From contig JADGDX010000018.1 of assembly GCA_016744675.1 (NCBI GenBank), positions 1 to 45,799 of the forward strand: a DNA stretch of 45,799 bases, given 5' to 3'. Position 1 is the first letter of the stretch. Every line of letters starts with the position of its first letter. The notes beneath the pieces are model-generated. The model was not told where the DNA came from. It ran no database searches and saw nothing but the letters and a program-made list of their open reading frames with translations. The translations under genes were made by a program, and so were the position numbers. Positions 39,101-45,347 of the stretch are shown here, piece after piece. The DNA comes from Desulfuromusa sp. (GTDB lineage Bacteria; Desulfobacterota; Desulfuromonadia; Desulfuromonadales; Geopsychrobacteraceae).

Positions 39101-39768
39101 GGTGGGACTACATTCGTACGATATTGCCCGTTTATACTCAAGTAAATATTTATCGAAAGGCCATGGAAGGGTGCGAATCTTTGCAGACCCAGATTGCTGC
39201 GCTGGAACAGCAACTTGAGGATTACCGAGAAGAATCCTTTGCTCGTCATTCTGTTGCTGATTTCAGATCAATTGAATTGCGTTTTTCTACAGCTGCTCCA
39301 ATTAACTGGAGTGAGGTTGCCTTGTCGGTTGGGGTTTCCCCTAGATTTGAAAATGAAGAACAAGACTGGGATTTTGGTCCATGGAGCTTAATTGGGATTA
39401 AATCGGCATCATCCTTTCTCGCGACTGAAGGGGAATATATTGTTCGTAGTGAAGCCGGTTCTTTGGACCATCGGTTAGAATTGGTGCCTGAGGGCGAATT
39501 TAACGGGCAAGTCATGGTTGGGTATTTGCAATATTGGCGCAATTGGAACAGAAATTTACTCCACTTCGGCAGTTTACGAATCAGTGATAAAGGATTACAG
39601 CAAAGCAATGTTGTTAATGAAGATGGGCGAGAATTTAGTGTGCAAGCAGGGCGTGACCTTTATTACAATAGCAATGTGAATACACTTCGGACCAGTCGGC
39701 CGTCAAACACGAGTCATAGCGATGGATTGACTTATGAGGGGCAGGTGTACAGTGATGGCTCGAATTAA
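30145..39768 (+). CDS. Giant repetitive secreted protein (about 3207 aa)
   Basis: A signal peptide (1-25, FCLFVIFSPAQA) leads to an N-terminal beta domain (26-150). About 150-2150 consists of four divergent repeats of 488-512 residues; the marker EYGLGVDNNLFWVGLKGQA recurs at 31945, 33427, 34963 and 36427 and a second marker of the form LAVDFENKKITSGTVV about 1,200 bases before each. Then come a strand-rich region (2150-2490), an Ig/Big_5-like domain (STPEQGATDVDRFTPINI), an Arg/Ser/Glu-rich linker (about 2790-2835), two coiled coils and a C-terminal domain. No catalytic motif, no cell-wall anchor, few cysteines. I chose the ATG at 30145 (AAGGG upstream). Family not recognised; the repeats could form a long beta-rich rod or groove. 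Confidence 0.88.
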   Translation: MMKQRTIRLLIAFFCLFVIFSPAQAYYEGSDIGYLDYVTVNGQEFDNFDERQIVFYPEDLRNGMVIVKGLLESEKKHIPVDELQVQITMDGGETWATAKGDSRWKYQFSPELERPYDFSIRVVRRDQRIEIFDDSPLGSHVADTGTAYQLGEFLLTTAAKAVEDKLTGEATLALGWLAQFVPANLKKPGTDELILQIADLEVKGKKIVNGSVVFEPDFDFDYAGASFALTRLTFTKNGASATGSIVLPPLVLPSPPEIDFSALSFSPTDINTTVPLVAADDPTKNFEIIPGVYGVSLALNELSIKINTADDIPISLASLDGSILLGSGYGGISIPNLQLLENQFLSYGTQAIAEATAAAQATGEDAVAAVQNVAGSITIPNTDFSLSDLGGLISLADKSVSLSGAFNFPAEFGGGSVSLPADKPLTLSRQGLSTDSEIIFDLGTPPTFNLSGFPTSLTALALNLSRNIPSGSLAGSVTLENFGGVVLDIEAQIDQSGLSSFAMAAIDEGTTRTLDVGSFAQLALSRVELSYESSEFSVDLDGSITPTNDLLSSVYGIGEQLAFTGLSISRDAISLASVLEGWHAISGASVGFEGASVLLSEYGLGVDNNLFWVGLKGQASLGGSSATATARIFHDGTTSVDGIDLSNIYFALGDFFLKVKGDAIDEAGAVANSTQGYIGGLPQALIDSLPTGVLNEAQELAVQLNGFMVDVANRSVSLGSVGYTPAAPFNVNLGPVTLTFAGITFTTSSASIDGSIDLDGLGLPVSDIPFADLFLGASGIAGDIDLIGDAGTRSITIVEGEYGFKLNLDTLSVNVDTRKSLASMVSLKSFGGGVLFGSAFNDLEIPDLELLADNAISWGKNSATEAQASLTRLTLPGGFAIGDLGGSINLSGKSLSIAGTIHLPAELNNASITIPAGQPVTLSAAHGLSTGGPLIFDPGTLPSIPLAGIDTILTGLSLGINSNVISGSLAGDLDFNQFGGLKIAVSAAFDSSKEGLLQELLIDADNLKKTFDLEGFASLTLKGVKGGYEKDDFYVELAGSITPTHSLFAEYNKAKEFSGLRIYKSAIEFVDDLGGWKELSNASININAASVSLEEYGLGVDNGLFWFGLKGQAEYMGGEANITAKIFHDKTYKISDFGFEGLSFSLGDFSLRTKAEMVDGLISGAGSINAGFLTEYLPREMKDPLTGELNVSFENLAVDFENKKITSGTVVLNFKKPLTPDLGVFTAVIRSVSFGSDGASVDGDFSLNSLAGVDIPQAPTNLSFADIELSPQGFAGSVTYNAGTKPVSLPVLTGDYGITLILSELTLAVDTTAVELLDKLRLTDLDGRIKLGSGYEMREELTQLTMLADQGITWGVQQVADVAEMGEAAAKQAAKNAAKQLEGLDFKIPGTEFHVNNINGRLYLNDRKLKVWGKVQLPANLGGGSIGLSETSALVLSSSGVSTTGEVDIDPGKIGKFGLAGFSADVQSFSFGVSSNAVSGSLAAKIKLAQFDNIPIDVTASLSNDGLNELTVIAADSPVGPYSLAGFADLTLTTIGGSYEDGKISIILDGDLALDPTVADVARTFSFSDLSIAKNSISMPSIDEPVMFPASLPAFKVGDSAQIALAEFGFTVKDNLLWIILGGNATILNQTVEGSILISHKGDIDLGDFRADDIVVTIGDFKLTGALAQVDGVWSGDASLYLGALHGSLDPGILNAFGELPVSVSNLVIDLERKTLTSGEISFDPEGSFTVSNDFFTASLPSVTVGVRGGSVFGEIGDGASINFDQGILAGYTEGLNFSDFGLANNGLQVTVTWANTVGKSMVIVPHDGGYNIDATLTEISVAFDSSQSELSDMFVLDGIDGNLTFGTAYNAPDLKPRLTLVEGTYTFDATDSALTLVEGLKLKDFSGAVDFSNEKITLGGVLSIPLSEGKDIAIDVSNWSISASEIAGGIAITNLDLSGPLGFGDAGSETILMKKAAIAFAGFNVSSAFLDLNVKLAQLKDLNIDAQLGVDNEGVVDFTVDVQSSTQLSADVGFADLSVKKLGAGYDSTDGLYFSLDTDVTMKQGALLGGLPSDLTLDGLEVYASKIKVNTVGVSTSFSGHKASLGGADLSLTELGLGYSSNKFYVRAAGQVTVANLCEGNAAFTLYDNGDIDMNQIAISMTNPAMTLTGDLALYSGHEVYGTGFRAELEVMVGGSLPVSGLLTLGSKKIKSGETVTGSFVWWRAYLKVGTTLSLAPLPLNIYSLGGGVGYNVKITPVAGEEPDYVATNGYGLSLTALVDLGTTDNGTSWYTELNLTVSPSDVRVYLRGESWIMEGRNPQVDPHLTVDLEIGGSPTIFHLAASIKVTKEAGGMDMVDVNGQVDVLFAANDWHVYFGSKEQPLSVTVLHYLGGQGYLQIDRSGLAMGVRKQFNLEGSAWIFYGRLYGGGEIDVAAGIQPFYVDARGKVWIGLEAGVKVSGSKYEIFSAYAELGGRFRAPPVYIGLAGKVSYSLLWGTVSGTWDMTFTYPKNPPAGAGDGGIETVPLLAYSTPEQGATDVDRFTPINIKTNVPINEIFQYDDDDKYYYLLVDNFVDRVKVPDSISVSSPGINQLPVTGGLNSTVGVQYNPGAVYPSGQQITYETILKLHEWNYDTYSIGQQVKREVVEVTFTTSSEDPSFRERVYEVYPGRSTTPVYADTDIYIVSKAIQDGEQWKANFPLEKLQFQLVNARDDIIPGTITGNLVTYDHQAGSRRFLTRFTPDEPLMPVRMVENLTTGVKAPAKKLSNGSYQNPFTIYSSVVSQANSAASQAQVATSPVVSTGSAEVVDRTKATKQMGASQTLRSGAETARGRASRGKSSRAGNGDDSATAEEEEEVDSNYRWFWDGDYKIQVVNNVLGSADQVYVSRFSLEVPAEGQDVHPYGSTADVVEASVTDPYFYVNYTVDQAAFYADMERARKEIVDTEIRTLFWENMELEPMSYPVTVVDTGSGWGAGAGTHVEWREGSVCGQYDSPYDIEGLSLPSGWGWDYIRTILPVYTQVNIYRKAMEGCESLQTQIAALEQQLEDYREESFARHSVADFRSIELRFSTAAPINWSEVALSVGVSPRFENEEQDWDFGPWSLIGIKSASSFLATEGEYIVRSEAGSLDHRLELVPEGEFNGQVMVGYLQYWRNWNRNLLHFGSLRISDKGLQQSNVVNEDGREFSVQAGRDLYYNSNVNTLRTSRPSNTSHSDGLTYEGQVYSDGSN

Positions 39769-39790
39769 TCGTGATTTAAGGATGAAATAT

Positions 39791-41776
39791 ATGAAATATT
39801 TGAGCATTCTTTTGTTTGTTTTCTGTTTGCCGGTTTTTGGTTTCGCTGCCCCTTCAGATCCGGGGTTAGTTTTTGAGGTTAAGAGTACTACCGGTGCAGT
39901 GAAGCTGCGTTGGCTTGTGACCGATAAGCACTTTGATTATACCTATGTCCTATCGCGCGCGGCTGCAGCAAATCCGGATGAGAAAGAGGAAATCGCTCGT
40001 CTTAAAATGGCTGATTTTGCTGCCGCTAAAACGATTCTTGCCGATAATGAAGCGGCGCTGAAGCTGATGTTTCCCTTCAAAACGGCCAAAAATCAGGCGG
40101 AGAAGAACCAATCTCTCGCTCAAAATGAGAATCGACTCAACATGTTGCTCTATCTTTCGGTTATGGAGCCCAATGTAGCGACAGCTTTAGGGCAGTACTA
40201 TGAAGACAAGCCTCCTGTTGATATGAAGGCTGTGCTGTATACTTTGGAGGTCTTCAAGCGTGGTGAACTTGTCCATACCAACACTCGTGGAATTGCTCCC
40301 GGCATTGTCAAACAACTTCTTATGTTATGGGATGTTCAAGCCCATCGCTTTGATTGGGGTGTGGGTGTTAAATGGCAAGGTTATGAGCCTTACACCGCAT
40401 TTAATGTCTATCGTAGTGACCAATACAATGGTGAGTATAAGAAATTAAATACTGCTCCTATCCAAGTGCAAGTCAGTAAAAATGCAAACGGTACGATTGA
40501 TGTTGCTCCTTACTTTTATTCTGATACGACATTGAAAACAGGGGAGTTGGCCTTTTATAAGGTCCACGGGGTCGATTTTTTTGCTGATGCAGGGCCAGTG
40601 TCAATACCTGTCCTCGGGATGGTCAAGGTAGATCCTCGCCCGGCACCATTGCTGCGGCCCGAAATGGAATCTGCTGAAACCTCGATTTCAATGACATGGA
40701 ACCCTTCTCCTGATAAAGATATCATCGGTTACAATGTATACCGGACTCGTAATTATGAAGGGAAGGGGGAGAAACTCAATAAAGAGCTTATTGCTGGAAC
40801 GTCGTACACAGACCATAACGTTGAGGTCGATCTTAATTATTTTTACTCTATTACTGCGGTCAATAAAGGTGGGTATGAATCTTTGCCATCATTGAACGGG
40901 CAAGGTTTAGCAAAAGATGCGACCCCACCAGAAGTGCCACAAACCCTTGTCGCTGATGTGATAGAGGCGAATGTCAATTTACACTGGGGGGACGTAAAAG
41001 CTCAAGACTTGCTGGGGTACCGCATTTATAGAACCATGTCTGTCAATGATCCCGATTGGGCCTTGTTAAACAACGACCCTATTGCTGCCGTTACATATAC
41101 CGATGTCCTGAGCAAGAACCTTTCTCGTCATCCCTATTACTATCGTGTCACTTCAGTTGATACCCATTACAATGAATCTGAGCCATCAGATTTTTCCAAG
41201 ATCCAGCTACCCGATGTGACTCCACCAAAAGCTCCATCGATTACGGGTTCATCAGTCCGTGAAGGACAGGTTGCGCTTACATGGGCGCAGGTTGATGTTT
41301 ACGACTTGGCAGGGTTTAACGTTTACCGTGAAGTCGCTGGAAAGAGAGCAAAAATCAACAAGAGCGTCTTTGTTCACCCTGCTTTTGTTGATTCAAAACC
41401 ACGGGTTGATGTTCCTGTTATTTATACGGTTGTGGCTGTCGATAAAACGGGTAACGAGTCAGAGCCTTCTTCAACAGTCAACCTGTCGGTTCGTGATCAT
41501 ATCAAACCTCAAATTTCATCATTTAAAGCAAGTGTCGTCAAAGGTGAGGTCCATTTAAAGGTGATTTCAAAAGATACTGATCTTGCCGGGTTTAATGTGT
41601 TCCGCAGTCATAATAACCGTGATTTTCTGAAAATCAGTCATGCTCGGATTAAGGAACAGACGTTTGTCGATGGCAGAGTGAAAAAAGGGAAGCGCTACTT
41701 CTATAAAGTTGTCATCTGGGATGTGGCTGCTAACAAAACTGAAAGCACTGTTCGTGAAGTGAGGGTAGCGAAATAA
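39791..41776 (+). CDS. Exported multi-fibronectin type III protein
   Basis: A 661-residue protein. A signal peptide (MKYLSILLFVFCLPVFGFAAP) leads to an N-terminal domain of about 190 residues with a Lys/Asn-rich helical insert, then five fibronectin type III domains, each with the NVYR signature (FNVYRSDQ, YNVYRTRN, YRIYRTMS, FNVYREVA, FNVFRSHN) and linkers such as DATPPEVP and DVTPPKAP. Such tandem domains give extended extracellular binding or scaffolding modules. The start at 39791 has AAGGA 8 bases upstream; in-frame ATGs at 39782 and 39752 are alternatives, the last overlapping the giant gene. Fourth gene of the surface operon. Confidence 0.85.
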   Translation: MKYLSILLFVFCLPVFGFAAPSDPGLVFEVKSTTGAVKLRWLVTDKHFDYTYVLSRAAAANPDEKEEIARLKMADFAAAKTILADNEAALKLMFPFKTAKNQAEKNQSLAQNENRLNMLLYLSVMEPNVATALGQYYEDKPPVDMKAVLYTLEVFKRGELVHTNTRGIAPGIVKQLLMLWDVQAHRFDWGVGVKWQGYEPYTAFNVYRSDQYNGEYKKLNTAPIQVQVSKNANGTIDVAPYFYSDTTLKTGELAFYKVHGVDFFADAGPVSIPVLGMVKVDPRPAPLLRPEMESAETSISMTWNPSPDKDIIGYNVYRTRNYEGKGEKLNKELIAGTSYTDHNVEVDLNYFYSITAVNKGGYESLPSLNGQGLAKDATPPEVPQTLVADVIEANVNLHWGDVKAQDLLGYRIYRTMSVNDPDWALLNNDPIAAVTYTDVLSKNLSRHPYYYRVTSVDTHYNESEPSDFSKIQLPDVTPPKAPSITGSSVREGQVALTWAQVDVYDLAGFNVYREVAGKRAKINKSVFVHPAFVDSKPRVDVPVIYTVVAVDKTGNESEPSSTVNLSVRDHIKPQISSFKASVVKGEVHLKVISKDTDLAGFNVFRSHNNRDFLKISHARIKEQTFVDGRVKKGKRYFYKVVIWDVAANKTESTVREVRVAK

Positions 41777-41780
41777 ATAG

Positions 41781-42599
41781 TTATTGTGGCAGGAGCAAAT
41801 CTTTTGCCACTGGAAGAGTCTTTTCTATGGTGTAACTCTTCTGCTCAATTCGTTCGTTTAAAGCGTCGATGCGATTATCGGGGTGGGGGTGTGATGCCAG
41901 AACATAAGGGATTTTACTGCCAGCATCTTCTGCCAAACGAGCAAAGAAGGTCGTGGCGCCTCCAGCATGACCATAGCGCGCCGTGAGCAGGTCAACGCCA
42001 AACTGATCAGCAGCCGATTCTTGGTCTTGAGAATATTTGACTTGGAACGTTAAAAGCGATTTGGAGATCAGGTCGCTGGCAGAGTTATCTTCACCCAAAA
42101 ACAGGATTGAAGCAACTGCAAGCCCCAGTCCACGGCCGAGACCACGTAAGTGGTCTCGGTGAGCAAAGTGCCCCAATTCATGGGCTAAGATCATGGCTAA
42201 TTCATTCTCAGATTCCACTTGTTCAAGTAATCCGTCAAAAACAACAATACGCCCACCCGGCAGGGCGAGGGCGTTGACGTCCTCGGTTTCAACCCGATAG
42301 ATCTTAAAATGATAATCGTGTAGGGGGGAGCCTTCTGGGGTCACTGCTAGAAGTGCGTCGAGTCTTTGCTGTAAGGCTGGACTCTCTTCAGCTGGGAATT
42401 CGTTGATCGCCAGGTTTCCTAGCCAGCTTTCGACCCTTACAGGTGTCTTCTTTGCGGCCCAGTCAGTCGTTACTCCGAGAAGAAAGAACACACTTCCTGC
42501 GATTAAGGCCAACCCTCCGATGAGCCATAACAATTCGACCAGAGGGTGTGTTTTAGACACATTGACGTTTTCGTCTAGCTGTTTCGGGGTGAATTTCAT
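41781..42599 (-). CDS. M48-family zinc metalloprotease, membrane-anchored
   Basis: A 272-residue peptidase. One hydrophobic segment (LLWLIGGLALIAGSVFFLLGV) near the N terminus anchors it; the catalytic part has the zinc motif HELGH in LAMILAHELGHFAHRDH and the third ligand in ESAADQFGVDLL, plus LPGGRIVVFDGLLE typical of M48 proteins related to BepA/LoiP. It probably acts in the periplasm on misfolded envelope proteins. Its start overlaps the stop of the upstream YbjQ-like gene by four bases, so they form one operon. Confidence 0.9.
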   Translation of the reverse strand: MKFTPKQLDENVNVSKTHPLVELLWLIGGLALIAGSVFFLLGVTTDWAAKKTPVRVESWLGNLAINEFPAEESPALQQRLDALLAVTPEGSPLHDYHFKIYRVETEDVNALALPGGRIVVFDGLLEQVESENELAMILAHELGHFAHRDHLRGLGRGLGLAVASILFLGEDNSASDLISKSLLTFQVKYSQDQESAADQFGVDLLTARYGHAGGATTFFARLAEDAGSKIPYVLASHPHPDNRIDALNERIEQKSYTIEKTLPVAKDLLLPQ

Positions 42600-43072
42600 G
42601 TTTTGTTCATAACTATGGCGGTTCCATAGGCAAAGGCTTCAATGCTGCCGACCCGCTTCTTCTTGTTGGCACTGCGACCAATAGTGGCTGTTTCAAGGCG
42701 CATGTTGATGATCATTCCAGCACCCTGTTCTTTGGCTTGTTCTTTCATGCGCAGGATCGCTTCTCGGCGGGCACGGTCAACGAGGGATTCATATGACTTA
42801 ACCCGACCACCAAAGATGTTACGCAGGATTGCCAGTAAACGTTTAAAGTAATCGATAGAAATAACAACACTACCGGAAACCAATGTTGAATCGGCGACCT
42901 TTCCATCAGGAAAGCTGCCTTCTGCGGTGACAACCGCCAATTTTATCAGTTCTTTTTCTCGTTGCTCAATGGAACGGTAGTGTCGCTTTTCCGCCCATGT
43001 TCCCATGCCATACCCGATCACCATGAGGGTCAAGAACATGATCATGTCAAAGTTTTGCAGAAGAATCTCCAT
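42596..43072 (-). CDS. YbjQ-like protein with N-terminal membrane segment
   Basis: A 158-residue protein. One membrane helix (MIMFLTLMVIGYGMGTW) is followed by a charged stretch and a YbjQ/UPF0145-like domain: GSVVISIDYFKRLLAILRNIFGGRVKSYESLVDRARREAILRMKEQAKEQGAGMIINMRLET, ending in IEAFAYGTAIVM. It is a second, membrane-bound paralogue of the gene 9 bases upstream. Family members form pentameric rings; function is unclear. Confidence 0.82.
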   Translation of the reverse strand: MEILLQNFDMIMFLTLMVIGYGMGTWAEKRHYRSIEQREKELIKLAVVTAEGSFPDGKVADSTLVSGSVVISIDYFKRLLAILRNIFGGRVKSYESLVDRARREAILRMKEQAKEQGAGMIINMRLETATIGRSANKKKRVGSIEAFAYGTAIVMNKT

Positions 43073-43081
43073 GGATATCTC

Positions 43082-43396
43082 CTATTCAACCCGCACAGCT
43101 GTACCATATGCGAACAGCTCGGCAGCTCCTTGAGCAACTGAAGATGTGGCAAAGCGGATATTAACCACAGCGTTTGCTCCCATCAGAGCGGCTTGCTCTT
43201 CCATGCGCTTCATCGCTTCTTTGCGTGAATCCTGTAGTAGCTCGGTGTATCCTTTTAACTCACCTCCAACCAAGTTTTTAAGGCTGGCCATAAAGTCTCG
43301 ACCGACATGTTTGGCACGGACTGTACTGCCCTGAACGATACCAAAATGTTCGACAATCTTTTTTCCGGGAACGGTGTTAACATTGGTCATAATCAT
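43082..43396 (-). CDS. YbjQ family (UPF0145) protein
   Basis: A 104-residue cytoplasmic protein: TVPGKKIVEHFGIVQGSTVRAKHVGRDFMASLKNLVGGELKGYTELLQDSRKEAMKRM..ANAVVNIRF is the complete YbjQ domain. An AAGGAG sequence 9 bases before the ATG at 43396 decides this start over an upstream ATG at 43429. First gene of a three-gene operon with a membrane YbjQ-like protein and an M48 protease. Confidence 0.88.
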   Translation of the reverse strand: MIMTNVNTVPGKKIVEHFGIVQGSTVRAKHVGRDFMASLKNLVGGELKGYTELLQDSRKEAMKRMEEQAALMGANAVVNIRFATSSVAQGAAELFAYGTAVRVE

Positions 43397-43907
43397 TGGG
43401 CTGGGCTCCTTTGTGAGAATTACTTTCAAGGCAAAAAGGTTAGCTCTTTTGATTAGTCAGTGTCAATAATCCTAACATTAGTTTGTTTGCCAAAGTTTGA
43501 CTTTCTGCTTTGGGAAAATCAGCAATATAGAAACGGGGTTAGGTCTTGGGGTAGCATAACGACATGCTGATCTCTACTTAAATTGCTCATTTAGGTCATG
43601 GCTATACATGAGAAGAAATAGCAGATCATCTTGGGTGACATTATTCAACGATTAGCCGGACTGTTTCGAGTTAAAATATAGCAGGACAAGATCTGACCTC
43701 ATGTTTTTGTTGATCAAGTTGATGTATCTAAGTCTCTCGAAAAAATAGACAATGCCGATCCGCAACTGGCGATCGGCATTGAAATAAATATCGATTATGT
43801 TTGAAGGGCGGAGGCCGCTACTCTGGGCGGCGGGACATATACACAAAATGCCTTACAAGTCTTCCACCCCAGCAAGCCTATCTCGGTTAACCTGCTGGTT
43901 ACGCTGA
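43397..43907. other. Intergenic region with REP-like motifs
   Basis: About 510 bases with no credible gene. It holds two copies of a REP/RAYT-associated motif in opposite direction, GGGGTTAGGTCTTG (about 43535-43548) and CAAGATCTGACCTC (about 43687-43700), a strong hairpin at 43751-43780, and a G/C-rich patch (43805-43835). It looks like the worn footprint of a small mobile or palindromic element next to a terminator. Confidence 0.5.
43751..43780 (-). terminator. Hairpin, probable terminator of the 43908-45347 gene
   Basis: AATGCCGATC and GATCGGCATT form a perfect ten-base stem with a ten-base loop. On the minus strand the second arm is followed by GTCTATTTTTTC. It lies about 130 bases after the stop codon of the minus-strand gene. 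Confidence 0.7.
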
Positions 43908-45347
43908 TTATTTACTGAATCGTTTGATCTTGAAACGATAGGCTGGGTCAACGTTAAGATTGTCAAGTGAGCCATTAAGAAGTGCTGCTTCATCGTTATA
44001 GATAAAGTCTGGAAATGCTGCAAACATGAAAGCCTGTACAGGCATATCCAACATCTCCATCATCATTGTTGCATCCTTGAAGAAGAAGGTAAACGTTGCC
44101 TTGGCTGTGTACATACTTAAGCCTGCATCATCGCCTTCCTGATAGATGCTAACCATACACGGCATGGCTGGAGTGTGGTGTAGGCCTGTCCCTAGTGCAG
44201 TTATGGCATAGAATTTAGTGCACATTTCCATAAGATTGATGTTTCCATCTTCTCCAAACTGTAATCTGCGACCATATTTCCACCCCTGAGAGGTCAGATT
44301 GTTGTCCCATAAAGGGCCAAACATTGAGTCAACAAGTCCACCAAACTGCGCTTTAAAATCATCTAAATTGTCATAGTGCAGAACAGGGCCGCCGTAGGCA
44401 CTCAGATCGCAGTCGAAGGAAGCGTTTGGATCCTGCCACGCAAAAAGATCACCAAAGAGGACTTGAACCATTTTGTTGGTATTGGCAAAAGTACCGCCGG
44501 GCTTGTATTTTGGAGCAAGTTCCTTGACGTAATCGGTGTAGGTATCGGCAACAACGTCAGCATTAATATCGGGAACAAGTAGGGTTGGTGTGATTTCCTC
44601 TTTCGTTAACTTGTCTAAGTCTTTGTTCAGAATAGGAAGGAGTCCATCGTACATTGGATTGACGTTTGTCTTCCAGTCGTACAGGGTTTGTTCGTCAAGA
44701 ATACGGGTTAAAGCTCTTTGAAGCTTATAGCCAACGTTTCGGCAGTGCAAATTGAACTTGCGATTATCTCTCGACTTTAATTCTTGATAGGAAACTTTGG
44801 AGACTGCCAGCGGGTTGATAATGGATACGATGATGTAGTCCTTCGGGTCTACAGGGCCTAACTTCAGATCCAATTTCTTGCCTACTTGAGTCATCATCTC
44901 CGCTGTCATGCTGGAAGTGCTGAAGATGGTAATTGACCAAGGGCCACCGATGGCTTTTCCATTACCAAACTTGTCAAAATAATAGAGATCTTTTTCGGTC
45001 AAAACCTCAACTTCAGCAGCAAACTCATCCTGTCCTGAGATTGGAGTTGTTGGGAAGTGGATAATTTCGACGGGAAAATGAGGTTCCATGCCGTCCATTG
45101 AGGTCATTAATTTGAGATAATCATGAGAATAGTCTTCAATGTTATCCTTTATGATTTCAGCAATTTCCAGAACGAGAGCGTGCCGTTCCTCCGGTGTTGA
45201 CCCTTGAGGGATCTCAAGCTTTTTGATGACCTTAAAGGGCATAACTGGATAGTCTACTGCCGCTTGAGCAAAACTTACTGATAGCAGTAGTGCCGCTATC
45301 AGTACAAATGTTGTTGTTGCAAGGTTAGTGATTGTGTTTCCACGCAC
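43908..45347 (-). CDS. Exported protein of unknown function, possible DUF302-like region
   Basis: A 479-residue protein with a signal peptide (VLIAALLLSVSFAQAAVD). The start is GTG at 45347, with AGGAG 8 bases upstream; an ATG at 45354 is in another frame. The mature protein has two lobes: about 30-200 contains FPVEIIHFPTTP and WSITIFSTSSMTAEMM, and the C-terminal part has ALGTGLHHTPAMPCMVSIYQEG, which resembles the TPxxPC patch of DUF302 proteins, plus a methionine-rich ATMMMEMLDMPVQAFMFAAF. Many Met and one conserved-looking Cys could suit metal or heme binding. A single-gene unit. The family assignment is tentative. Confidence 0.75.
   Translation of the reverse strand: MRGNTITNLATTTFVLIAALLLSVSFAQAAVDYPVMPFKVIKKLEIPQGSTPEERHALVLEIAEIIKDNIEDYSHDYLKLMTSMDGMEPHFPVEIIHFPTTPISGQDEFAAEVEVLTEKDLYYFDKFGNGKAIGGPWSITIFSTSSMTAEMMTQVGKKLDLKLGPVDPKDYIIVSIINPLAVSKVSYQELKSRDNRKFNLHCRNVGYKLQRALTRILDEQTLYDWKTNVNPMYDGLLPILNKDLDKLTKEEITPTLLVPDINADVVADTYTDYVKELAPKYKPGGTFANTNKMVQVLFGDLFAWQDPNASFDCDLSAYGGPVLHYDNLDDFKAQFGGLVDSMFGPLWDNNLTSQGWKYGRRLQFGEDGNINLMEMCTKFYAITALGTGLHHTPAMPCMVSIYQEGDDAGLSMYTAKATFTFFFKDATMMMEMLDMPVQAFMFAAFPDFIYNDEAALLNGSLDNLNVDPAYRFKIKRFSK

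Noticed and set aside
30145..39768. Giant protein as a type V autotransporter, RTX toxin or filamentous haemagglutinin
   Set aside because: There is no C-terminal barrel signature, no GGxGxD nonapeptide repeats and no TPS domain; the separate barrel gene lacks POTRA domains.
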